A stretch of 64,000 bases of DNA from Gordius sp. MW1 (Eukaryota; Nematomorpha; Gordioida; Gordea; Gordiidae): NCBI GenBank assembly GCA_964036665.1, contig OZ038526.1:22010001-22074000 (forward strand), read 5' to 3'. Positions 1-8,951 of this stretch are shown here, one piece after another (the first letter of the stretch is position 1; each line of letters opens with the position of its first letter). A model generated the notes under the pieces. It was not told the DNA's origin. It was given only the letters and a program-made list of their open reading frames with translations, and did not search any database. Position numbers and translations under genes: made by a program.

Positions 1-301
1 GATCTCCTTGTTATGTAAATAACTGTTGATATATCATTATTGTTACTACTTTAAATACGGGATGTTTTAATGAATTTTCAGTGGAAATAGATTTTATCTT
101 GGAAGTTGAATAAATTTTATCTTCGTGTAATTTTAGTAATTGTTACTTATCCACTTTCATAACTTCAATAAATAAGCCAAATACATATTACAATGTTAAA
201 GCAATAATCATATAATACATTTAATGTATTTGTTAATAGCAAATTACGCATTTAACTCATATAATCATATTACCATTTCTTGTCGGTATCTACATAATAA
301 T
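1..301. other. AT-rich flank without recognised gene
   Basis: No coding frame, RNA gene or repeat was recognised here. It is the left flank of the gypsy-1 element. The last four bases (taat, 298-301) may be one copy of a 4-bp target duplication, because the same four bases follow the other LTR at 5588-5591. Confidence 0.5.
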
Positions 302-412
302 CTATAAGGATAAGATGGTTTAATGGAAATTGAATAACGCGATTCGATGACAGGAAATTACATAACACAATCGTTGCATCTCACATTTTTGTTACATAAC
401 ACAATCGTTACA
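302..412 (-). repeat. 3' LTR of gypsy-1 (111 bp)
   Basis: This segment repeats 5477-5587 with a handful of substitutions. On the minus strand it begins TGTAACGATTGTG and contains a second near-copy of that start about 35 bases in. It is very short for a gypsy LTR. The ends are not a clean TG...CA pair; the inner end reads TATAG here and TATATC in the partner. Confidence 0.8.
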
Positions 413-424
413 TCTCTCCCCGTT
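413..424 (-). promoter_or_regulatory. polypurine tract of gypsy-1
   Basis: On the minus strand the purine-rich run AACGGGGAGAGA lies directly against the TGTAACG start of the 3' LTR. This is the expected position and composition for the plus-strand DNA primer of an LTR retrotransposon. Confidence 0.7.
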
Positions 425-433
425 TAACCAGCT

Positions 434-876
434 TTAAATTTCTTCAATTAATCTCCGCGGTGGCTTCCTTGGTCTATTTTCCCTTTTTAAGTTACCATCA
501 CCTTTATCTTCCGGTATGTCAATATCTACCGGCACTAGTTCTTCCTGTATTGCCTCTATAGGTTCTGGTCTTGATATCTCTTGATCATAAACTACCTCCT
601 CCTCTTCACATGATGCATCATCAAAAACCGGGCAAGCCAAATCTTGATCTTCAACTACCTCCTCTTCTCTTTTTCTCAATTGGTCCGCATGTTTGCGCAC
701 GACTTTATTGTTACTTTCAACGCTATAGGACAATAACCCATTCCTAGAGTGTACTTTTCCTTCCCGCCATCCTGGTGCCAATTCATTTTTTACCCAGACT
801 AATTCATTTATTTCAAAGTTTCGTGGACGCGTTGTCATATCATGGTGAAAGGCTTGTTTTTAATTTTGTGTTCCAT
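434..876 (-). pseudogene. gypsy-1 integrase C-terminal region
   Basis: The frame from about 876 down to 434 reads KQAFHHD, then NELVWVKNELAPGWREGKV, then SYSVES. These match the integrase tail of gypsy-3, which reads KQKFYHD, RIKNEITPGWYKGVI, SYSVRI, a GPY/F-like module. A stop codon lies shortly upstream of KQAF, so the frame is damaged. An acidic low-complexity tail follows. The LINE insertion at 892-1861 separates this part from the integrase core. Confidence 0.8.
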
Positions 877-1876
877 AATGGTTTGGGGACTGACGTATAT
901 ATACGGTTTATGAAAAATATCTATGAAGCCTCAAACTCTTGCGTTAGGACGACAGTTGGAGACTCTAAACCTTTTCGGGTTAATATTGGATTACATCAAG
1001 GCTCTGCTTTTAGTCCCTTTTTATTTAATATAATTATAGACACGATAACGAGGGACATTCAAAAGCCATCGCCATGGTGTATGCTATATGCCGATGATAT
1101 AGTACTATGCGAGGAAACAAGGGAGAAAGTATTCGAAGAAGCCGAAAGTGGTCAAAGCGCTTAGCTGGATATGGTTTAAAGGTCAACGATCGAAAAACGG
1201 TATACATGGAAATGAACGGTACAGACACCCCATCCCTGGATGACCATCTAAAGTACCCAAAAGTAGACAGGTTTACATACCTCGGCTCGATGCTACATCA
1301 AGAGGGAGGTTGCGCAACGGAAGTCAATGCCCGGATTCAAAAAGGATGGCTTAAATGGCGAAGTATATCCGGTGTAGTGTGCGACAAGAAAATGCCAATA
1401 TGGTTAAAGAGCAAAGCTTACAAATCCATCGTAAGACCGGTGTTACTGTATGGAAGTGAAACATGGGCATTAAACACCACGGAAGGAAAGCTATTACAAG
1501 CCACAGAGATGAGAATGATACGGTGGAGCTTGGGATATACTAAGCTCGATCATATGACGAATGACTTTCTCATGACAAAAATGGGTATTCAACCTATGGC
1601 GGACATGATTAACGAAAATCGGCTAAGGTGGTATGGGCATATACTAAGAAGGGACACGGATGACGTAAATCGAAAAGTGCTAGACATGGAAATACCGGGG
1701 AAGAGAGGAAGAGGACGACCCCGTGTCACGTGGAAAGGGCAAGTCGATAAAGTTATGAAAACTAAAGAGATTATTCAAGACATGGCACTCACCCGGTCAA
1801 GATGGAAGAGACTCATCAAAACAAACCCCACCAATGTGGGACCAAATAACTGATAAAGAAGAATGGTTTGGGGACT
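877..1876 (+). mobile_element. 5'-truncated RTE-type LINE with 15-bp target duplication
   Basis: The LINE body is 892-1861. It is bounded by perfect 15-bp direct repeats (aatggtttggggact) at 877-891 and 1862-1876. Removing the insert and one copy restores the gypsy-1 integrase reading frame across the junction. The element lacks its endonuclease and the first half of the reverse transcriptase, as is normal for 5'-truncated target-primed insertions. There is no long poly-A; the 3' end is gataaagaa, consistent with RTE-type tails. Confidence 0.88.
892..1853 (+). pseudogene. RTE-type reverse transcriptase, C-terminal half
   Basis: The first frame (to 1164) holds GLHQGSAFSPFLFNIIID and the catalytic box LYADDIVLC. 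The second frame (from about 1140 to 1853) continues with LAGYGLKVN, the YGSETWAL motif, MIRWSLGY, RLRWYGHILRR and GRGRPRVTW. These are typical of RTE-like endonuclease-reverse transcriptases. A frameshift near 1140 divides the two halves, so no intact enzyme is encoded. The remaining catalytic box is intact. Confidence 0.9.
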
Positions 1877-2528
1877 TGGTCGACACCAATCGAGCATTGT
1901 CCGATTCCTCCGTCAGAAAAGCATCTTGGATGGCGACCTACCTGTTGAGTTATGTTCACAAAGCATGTATGTTGATAAAATTTCATTCATACACTCCTCC
2001 GGATCCTTGATGTCTTCTCTGGTGGCCAAGTAACGGCTTTTTAATGTTCTAATACATCTCTCTGCACAACCATTAGTTTTGAGATGGTAAGGAGAGATAA
2101 TGTTATGCACTATATTATAATTCTTGCAGAATTGCCTAAACTCCACGGAAGTAAACTGAGGTCCATTATCGCTGACTATTTGACGTGGAACACCAAATCG
2201 AGCAAACCATCCTTTTAGTTTTACTTATCAATATTTTAGAATATGTATTCCTAAGGAGTTCCACTTCAATCCACTTTGAATAAGAGTCAATAGCGACAAA
2301 CTAGTAGTAGGTGTCCATCGGTCCTGCTAGATCTATATGTAATCGTTCCCAAGGCGTGTTCGTTACGTTCCACGAATATAATGGAACTTCAGGAATATTT
2401 GTGCGGTTCCTTTGACAATTATCACAATTCGCAATAAATTTATTAATGTCTAAGTCCAACCCTGGCCAGTAAACATAATATCTACTAATAGATTTCATCG
2501 CGTTAATCCCAGGGTGTCCTCTATGCAA
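1877..2528 (-). pseudogene. gypsy-1 integrase core and zinc-binding domain
   Basis: From 2528 downwards the frame gives HRGHPGI, YVYWPGLD and CDNCQRNR, an HHCC zinc-binding domain, then the catalytic block HIDLAGPM. Near 2200-2146 it reads VSDNGPQFTSVEFRQF, the second catalytic Asp, then SPYHLKTNGCAERCIRTLKSRY with the catalytic Glu. The block between 2300 and 2220 contains frame breaks. Integrase would join the cDNA into chromosomal DNA; this copy cannot be made as one protein. Confidence 0.85.
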
Positions 2529-2776
2529 AATCTTTAATACAGATTACGTAGTGTCTTTGGTATGACTATTCGACCGTTCCATTGTATGATACCCTTATCC
2601 GAACATAATTCATTTTTCCCTATAGAAATACGGTAATACATCTTCGCCGACGGCTTTTTTGTTTACATTCCAACTTTGATCTATATATATCAAGACTTTC
2701 TTAAGAGTGCTATCACCAAGAGTTTCCTTCGCGATTGTTTTTTCCGTCACCTGTAAGTCATCTAGCGTAATTGACT

Positions 2777-3385
2777 TTAGGCAGGCAAAATTTTTTTCAT
2801 TAGCCCCTCGTTAATTTCCGATAAGGGTAGTCGCGACAAGGCATCTGCAACGCAATTTTCTTTCCCTGGTCTATATTCTAAACTATATGCGGACAACTTC
2901 CAAGACCACCTTATTAATAGATTGTTGCCAATTTTGGACAAATCCTGATGTCCGCCAAATAGCCGCTCCAAAGGTTTGTGGTCTGTCCGCAAGGTAAACT
3001 TTCTTCCAAATATATAGGCATGGAATTTTTCACAGCCAAACAACAATGCCCTCGCTTCTTTGTCAATCGAGACATAGTTTTTCTCTGATTTTGAAAGAGT
3101 CCTTGACGCGTAAGCAATCGGTTTTTCCAACCCGTTGGAAAGTTGGTGCATTAAAACGGCTCCGAATCCATCATTTGAAGCGTCACAATCAAGGATTAAA
3201 TGTAAATCAATTGAATAGGGAATAACCGTGTCTTTATGAGTTAGGATTGTCTTAACTTTTTTATAGACAGCGTCTTCTATTGGTGTCCAAGTCCACTTAC
3301 ACTTTGGACTCGTCAATCGATGTAGTGGAGCGCATATACTATGAAGATGGGGAATAAACTTCTCATAGTAATTTATCAGGCCCAA
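2777..3385 (-). pseudogene. gypsy-1 RNase H domain
   Basis: The frame has the tether motif MGLINYYEKFIPHLHS, then DCDASNDGFGAVL with the first RNase H Asp, KEARALLFGCEKF with the Glu, TDHKPLERLF with the third Asp, and ends in VADALSRLP. This order is that of Ty3/gypsy RNase H, which degrades RNA from the RNA:DNA hybrid. The open segment is 202 residues and is in a different frame from the upstream reverse transcriptase. Confidence 0.88.
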
Positions 3386-3393
3386 AAAGGCCC

Positions 3394-4074
3394 TTAATTG
3401 CTGTACGTTTTGCGAATCGGTGCCTCTTGTATTGCTCGAATATTTTCCGACATTGGGTGTATGCCAAATCTGTCTATACGAAATCCCAAAAAAGTCACAG
3501 AGTCTTCTAAGAATTTAACTTTTGCCAACTTAGCTTTTAATCCTGCATTATTCAGTCTAGATAGTACCACTGTTAGATTGCGGAAATGCTCGTCATCATT
3601 CTCACCCTTAACTATCACATCATCTAGGTACACTCCCGTCTTTTTGCAATCCTTAAGCAAGTCGTCCATAAATCTCTGGAATAGTATTGGTGCTGAGGCG
3701 AGTCCAAACGGCAACCGTTTGTAGCGATAATAGCCCACATGCGTATTGATGATCAGGAAATTTTGGGATTGCTCATCCACCCTTATTTGTAAGTATGCAT
3801 CCTTAAGGTCGATCGTCGTAAACTTTTTTCCCCCGGATAATTTTGCCACAATATCATCAAATGTGGGTAAGATGTGATAGTCTTTAAGAAGAAAAGGATT
3901 CAATGTGACCCTAAAATCCCCACAAATACGAATATCACCATTATTTTTCATAACGTATACCGTTGGTGTCGCCCATTCAACACGAAATTTAGAAGGATCG
4001 ACCTTTTCGATTATATCCGCCCCCATGAGTCTATCTAATTCCTTTTCTATCGGGCCCCGTAATGGAAAGGGCAC
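3394..4074 (-). pseudogene. gypsy-1 reverse transcriptase domain
   Basis: Motifs in order are EWATPTVYVMKNNGDIRICGDFR, TIDLKDAYLQI, YKRLPFGLASAPILFQRFMD and the catalytic box VYLDDVIV. The catalytic aspartates are present. This is the polymerase that copies element RNA to DNA. Frameshifts at both ends separate it from the protease and RNase H, so it is counted as part of a broken pol. Confidence 0.9.
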
Positions 4075-4118
4075 CCGACGGGCCGGCAGAACCTTCTCAC
4101 TAGCTGAAGATTCAACGT

Positions 4119-4830
4119 TTATACGAACTGGACAACAATTAATGACTCCCGGTCGCTCATCAAAAATTCCGGCAAATTCTTTATTAGATTATCAATTTTG
4201 GAACTCGAGTTTTGATTTAAACTAGTTACTGATTGTTGAACCTTGGAAATTTTGACACATTTCGGAATGTATAGTCCAAAATTTAATATCCAGGGTAGGC
4301 CAAATATGGGTGTATCCGATGTTTTTGTCACGATGACAGGCAGTAATTTGCTCTTGTAGCCTAGCCCCACTTTAATGTTTGTTTCGCCGATTACATCTAG
4401 TTTTTGATGGCCATACCCCGTAAAATTATGCGTTGGCCGTAATTTCGGCTTTCCTATGTGATTCCAAATTTCCTCAATTAATACCGACACCTGAGCGCCG
4501 GTGTCATATTCAAACCAGAATGGAACATCATTTAAAGTGGCTTCAATTGTTGCTTGTTTCCGATCACTTTTTTTAATGTGATTGATAGAATTAATTTGTG
4601 CCAACCTCTTCCTCACGATCATCAAAAACTTGGTTAACCCTCTTATTCTTGCATGCCCGCGGAAAATGCCCCATCTTATTACAATTATAACACTTTGCCG
4701 TAGCTGCAGCGCAATGATTACGAGTGTGTGACCGGCCACAACGAACATTTACCGCGCGGTACGGTTGGAGTCGGTCTGACCCTTACTAACACCTACACCA
4801 TTACGATTATCCCTTATTCGATTTATATTC
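4119..4830 (-). pseudogene. gypsy-1 zinc knuckle and aspartic protease region
   Basis: Around 4640-4750 one minus frame reads CYNCNKMGHFPRAC, a CCHC nucleic-acid-binding knuckle that usually ends Gag. In another frame, 4748 to 4119, the sequence FWFEYDTGAQVSVL carries the DTG triad of a retroviral-type aspartic protease, followed by FGLPWILNFGL. The knuckle and the protease lie in different frames, which could be a frameshift mutation or a lost programmed shift. Confidence 0.75.
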
Positions 4831-5465
4831 TAGGAATTAACCTCGCTCTCTGCCGTCTCCCATGCTAAAGCCATATCCAAAATTTTATCAAAAGTTAAGC
4901 TTTTACCTGTTTCGTCAAGCATCCTAGGATATTTACTCCGAATTTCGACCTCCAACTTCGGGAATCGAATTCCTGCTACGGATTGGTCCCAAAGGCGCTC
5001 TTCAACATCATTATTAAACTGTGCCGCTTGTGCAGTTTCCTTCAATCGTTTAGTAAATCCTAACACCGACTCACCTTCTGACCTCATAAGGCGAATAAAC
5101 TCTAACCTTGAAGCCATAGTACTGGATCTAGGTTTAAAAATGGTCTTACATGTTTCAATGATCTTCTCCCAATCCACGTTTTCGATTTTACATAGAAATA
5201 GGTAATTTTTTACTTGGATCACATTCTGAATTCCAAAATACGCGAGGAATAATTTTTTGTAGATCTGTTTCAATGCATCACCCGTTTCGCATATTCCTTT
5301 GGCTATTAGAATATATTCCATATTTTCTAAATACTCCTCTATTGGAATATCCGTGGAATAAGGTAGGAGTATAATTTTTGAAATTTCCACTTCGTTCCTT
5401 ATAGAATTTTCTGTCTTTCTTGTAGATCCCATATTGGGATTTTCCCGCGTGGGTTCGGATCCCAT
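4830..5465 (-). CDS. gypsy-1 Gag-like protein, 211 aa
   Basis: The start chosen is the ATG at 5465-5463, which begins MGSEPTREN. The frame is also open further upstream through the LTR, but translation there would be inside LTR sequence. The body has the helical capsid-like pattern of gypsy Gag, for example MASRLEFIRLMRSEGESV and FTKRLKETAQAAQF, similar in layout to Gag of gypsy-3. Gag would form the particle that packages element RNA. The start codon lies within the tRNA-complementary segment at 5446-5476, which is unusual. No zinc knuckle is in this frame; it appears just downstream. Confidence 0.7.
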   Translation of the reverse strand: MGSEPTRENPNMGSTRKTENSIRNEVEISKIILLPYSTDIPIEEYLENMEYILIAKGICETGDALKQIYKKLFLAYFGIQNVIQVKNYLFLCKIENVDWEKIIETCKTIFKPRSSTMASRLEFIRLMRSEGESVLGFTKRLKETAQAAQFNNDVEERLWDQSVAGIRFPKLEVEIRSKYPRMLDETGKSLTFDKILDMALAWETAESEVNS

Positions 5466-5476
5466 CCTCGTCGCCA
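5446..5476 (-). promoter_or_regulatory. extended primer-binding site, tRNA-Ser(GCT)-like
   Basis: Directly inside the 5' LTR the minus strand starts TGGCGACGAGGATGGGAT and continues CCGAACCCACGCG. On the plus strand the 31 bases read like the 3' arm of a serine tRNA including CCA. Compared with the canonical metazoan tRNA-Ser-GCT 3' end as I remember it, only one base differs, in the TpsiC loop. An ordinary primer site is about 18 nt. The gag ATG (5465-5463) lies inside the match. Confidence 0.72.
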
Positions 5477-5587
5477 GATATAAGGATAAGATGTTTTTTG
5501 GAATTTGAATAACGCGATTCGATGACAGGAAATAACATAACACAATCGTTACATCTTACATTTTTGTTACATAACACAATCGTTACA
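5477..5587 (-). repeat. 5' LTR of gypsy-1 (111 bp)
   Basis: This is the partner of the LTR at 302-412. It begins TGTAACGATTGTG on the minus strand and runs to TATATC next to the primer site. The outer flank taat (5588-5591) matches 298-301 and may be the target duplication. Confidence 0.8.
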
Positions 5588-6938
5588 TAATTAATTCAAA
5601 ATGTTTTAATATTTAAATATACATACAAATCTTCTATTTTTCTCCAACATTTAACCACAAAACATACCTTTATATCATCAAAAATACTGTCATTTAGTAT
5701 TTTATGCCTGCATATTTACGCTTTTTTCATGTAACAATTTAATTTTTTGCTAAAACTACTTATGAACATGACTTGTAATATTAAATATACTATGTTTCAT
5801 TACTCCTGTATTTAATTTCTATAGAGCACATCATCCTTTTTACCATATTATTCAAATAAAATATTTCCCCCATTTTTCTATGCCCATAGAAGTTTTAAAT
5901 GACTCAAAAAGGTAAATACACACTAACTAATTAAATTAATAAAAACTTAGTAGTTTTGATTAGAACTATGATAATGATTTAATTGAACCTGTTTGTTAAA
6001 CAAATATTAAAAGGCACCAAAATTATACTATAAAGCTAATATCCATTGCCAAATTTTTTAAATGCCAATAAATTAGAGCCCTGCAAAGTCACTTATTTCA
6101 ACCCAAACCCGACCCGAAGGCATTCTATAATCTGTGCAGGGCTCTAATATAGGTATCATTGTCTTTCTATATTAACAATCAGCTCGAATTTTCAATGTAT
6201 TATAGAGAGGTATAAATTTAATAAATATAATTACAAACACTTTTAAACATAGGTTAGCAATGAAGGAGAGTATAAATATAATAATATCTATTACTCTAAA
6301 AGGATCGTATATAAAAGTGTAAGATACATCTTTAAAGGATTTGTACCTATAATAATAATCATATAAACAAATAAAATTTTACAAAGTATGGTGGAGATAA
6401 GAAGGAAAAGAATTTAAATTTCAAATAAAGCTATTTTAATATTTATTAAATATTCGCAGAATTTAACAATTAATCTTTTCAAAAACCGCCATCTTCAAAT
6501 ATTCCATTTGAATCAAACTTGGACGAAAGGCAACAATGATAACGATATTTGCATACAATGTGTTTCAAAGTCATTAGGACGAAAGAGAAAATGCGAGTGC
6601 TTAATCGTATTAATTTTCAGACTAAAAGTTTGTTGAAACTTTTCAATTAAAGTCACTCCCTCCGAAACGCCTGATATTAGATTATACATTTTGAAACGAC
6701 AAAACAGTTTTTAATTTTTCTCAAAGTTCTTGCATATATAATGTCATATACATGAAATATAATTAACCCTATCATCTCAATTTTTCTCTTCCCCCCCCCG
6801 CCCCCTTTTGAGAAAATAAAACGATGGAGTTACCATGTACTCAAAAATGCAAGCTCACTCAAATAATTATCTTTTAATTACCCTAAAAGGTAGAGATCTA
6901 CACGCGCGAGAGATATTGAATTGAAAAATATAATTTAA
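5588..6938. other. intergenic AT-rich region with small palindrome
   Basis: No coding gene was recognised. At about 6073-6148 the ends tagagccctgca and tgcagggctcta form a 12-bp inverted repeat around a 50-bp middle, like a tiny hAT-style remnant. A further tgcagggctcta lies at about 7878-7889. A poly-C run is at about 6790-6806. Confidence 0.5.
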
Positions 6939-7512
6939 CCCTCGAGAGCATTCGTGGGACACCATGAACCCCACGATAGTTATAAACTTAAATATAAAAC
7001 GCGTTTAATGACATATTGATTTGGCCTTTTCAGTAGTCTAATATTTTACCAAGAACTAAATTTGGGGAAAATTTCTTTTGGCCCACTACTTTTTAAAATA
7101 TAGCATCTTTTTGGCCATAGGCCTCCAGTGTACCCCACGAATAAATGTTTGTATTTTATTTTATATTATCATATGTTTGTGCAATTATATTTTTATGCAT
7201 TCCCGACATTCTTTTAATAAAAAATTATTTTAATTTTGATTCATTTCATGGTATATGTTGTTAAGAGGTAAAATGAGGCGAGGCATTGATATTAAAAAAA
7301 CATAGTATGACTTCAGAATAATGTTAATAATTTTTGTAATATTGTTTAATTATTTATCAAAATTTATACCATCAATTATGAGTCCTTTACAAACATATAT
7401 TCAAAATCTGAGACAATTAAATTAATAGTTCGATAGTTAAAAGAAGTTAAAAAAATGGGGCCAAATATACCCCACGTCTCGCGTTCGGGATTTTCAGGAA
7501 TACTCTCGAGGG
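6939..7512. mobile_element. piggyBac-like MITE, 574 bp, TTAA target duplication
   Basis: The ends are ccctcgagagcattc on the left and its near-complement gaatactctcgaggg on the right. Both are flanked by TTAA (6935-6938 and 7513-7516). TTAA duplication with CCC...GGG ends is the hallmark of the piggyBac superfamily. The interior has no transposase frame, so it is a non-autonomous element. Confidence 0.78.
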
Positions 7513-7516
7513 TTAA

Positions 7517-8951
7517 ATTAACTAAACTCGATATTAAATAATAATCTTCAGCCATACTATAGCTTTCAAACTTGAGTCTTTGCAAATCTTATTCTAGTGT
7601 TTAAATAGATTCATAGTGGCTGTTAGAACTTTAGAAATAACAAAGGTAAATATTTTAAAAAGCTTTATATTTGGAACTGTTAAAGGGTTAAATTTATAGT
7701 TTCTTAACTGCATAAATTGTAGCGAGTGAGAGTAGATTTTTTATTTAAAACTTATCCTAGTTTTAAACTGCATGTAATAACAATCTAATGAATTTTATAT
7801 TTTTATGGTTTACAAATTTTTAAAAATAAAATTTTTAATGAAAATTGAGACGTCGGGCTTGAGTCGAAGAAATTTCATTCTGCAGGGCTCTACCTTTAAC
7901 TAGTATAAACAAGTTAAGTATCAATAAAGAGTGAATTGATATGCCAAATATTTGGCAAACACATTGACTTAACACAATTGTATTAATTTGATAAAACTAA
8001 AAAAAAATTCTAAAATTTATCTTTTTATGGAAACTGTATTCATGAATTAATAACTATTTATATATTGTCAGGTGGTAATTTATAAGCGATATTGATGTCC
8101 TGTTGCACAAACTTAGTTAATAAAGTTTTAATCAAACGAAATAATGGTTTGCCAATTTAATTTTTTTTAATTTATTTAGTGACGTCGGAAAGAAAATTGA
8201 GAACATAAATTTCACAGGAAAAGGAAAGAAAAGAATAAGCTTACGTAGATTCATAAAATAAGGCACGATGTGGAAATTCACAAGAGAAAGAAAGATATAT
8301 ACTAATGGAGACTAATGTTAAAAGGACTGACCACCAGCTTAGGTGATACAGTCATAAAAAGAAGAGGACAGTAATTAAAAAAATCAGGGGATAAGTTATA
8401 TCAATAAATCATTTTCCAAAGTCGAGACAAATCGATAATTAGCGCCGAGACAAGACCAACATTTTATAAGACGAGACGAAATTCTACACTCGAGACGAGA
8501 TCAAAACACTTTATATTTCATCTTACTATATTTCATCTTACTCTGCGTGTTCATCAGTTGATTAACTTTTAAAAGAGGGATTCGCCATTATCAATTTCTC
8601 GTTGAAGAATTTTCATTGCATATTACAAATTCACTCACACATATTTTAAGAAAAAGTGACAAGTTTTTTTTAATGATTTATAAATTATTTATCCTTTAAA
8701 GATTGTATCAAATTTGGATTTCATCTTTAAAAGATTTGTACAGATGATAGATAAACATAATGTGATACAATGTAAAAATAGATTATAAAAAGTTTGAAGA
8801 AAAAAGTGACATTTGTAAATAGAGCTAAATCCAAATTAAATAAGTTTTCAAAAGAATTTACAAATGGTGCACAACATTATCAATGTATTACAAAGTAATT
8901 TCGCTAAATTGGAAATAAGAGTACCCTCTAAAAATTGGTTTCTAATTTTTT
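7517..8951. other. intergenic, downstream of the HMGXB4-like gene
   Basis: No gene was seen. A gagacgagac-type motif cluster lies at about 8418-8510 and recurs at about 25680-25790 and 32795-32880, suggesting remnants of one repeat family. The right part will include the 3' untranslated region of the minus-strand gene ending at 8952. Confidence 0.45.

Larger units (their letters stand above)
302..5587 (-). mobile_element. gypsy-1: decayed Ty3/gypsy LTR retrotransposon with nested LINE
   Basis: Read on the minus strand the order is 5' LTR (5477-5587), tRNA primer site, gag, zinc knuckle and protease, reverse transcriptase, RNase H, integrase, integrase tail, polypurine tract and 3' LTR (302-412). 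That is the standard Ty3/gypsy order. The coding region is broken by stops and frameshifts and by a 970-bp LINE insertion at 892-1861 inside the integrase tail, so the copy is dead. Without the LINE it would be about 4.3 kb, compact for the family. Its domains resemble those of gypsy-3 at 46165-50201, so the two are probably related lineages. Confidence 0.9.

Noticed and set aside
3398-4225. Plus-strand frames of about 105 aa
   Set aside because: They are antisense shadows of the gypsy-1 reverse transcriptase and protease on the minus strand.
5446-5476. A tRNA-Ser gene
   Set aside because: Only the 3' arm (T arm, acceptor 3' strand and CCA) is present, with no anticodon or D arm; genomic tRNA genes in animals do not encode CCA. 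It sits exactly at a primer-binding position.
7376-7585. 69-aa minus-strand protein
   Set aside because: It straddles the right end of the piggyBac-like MITE and has no recognisable motif.
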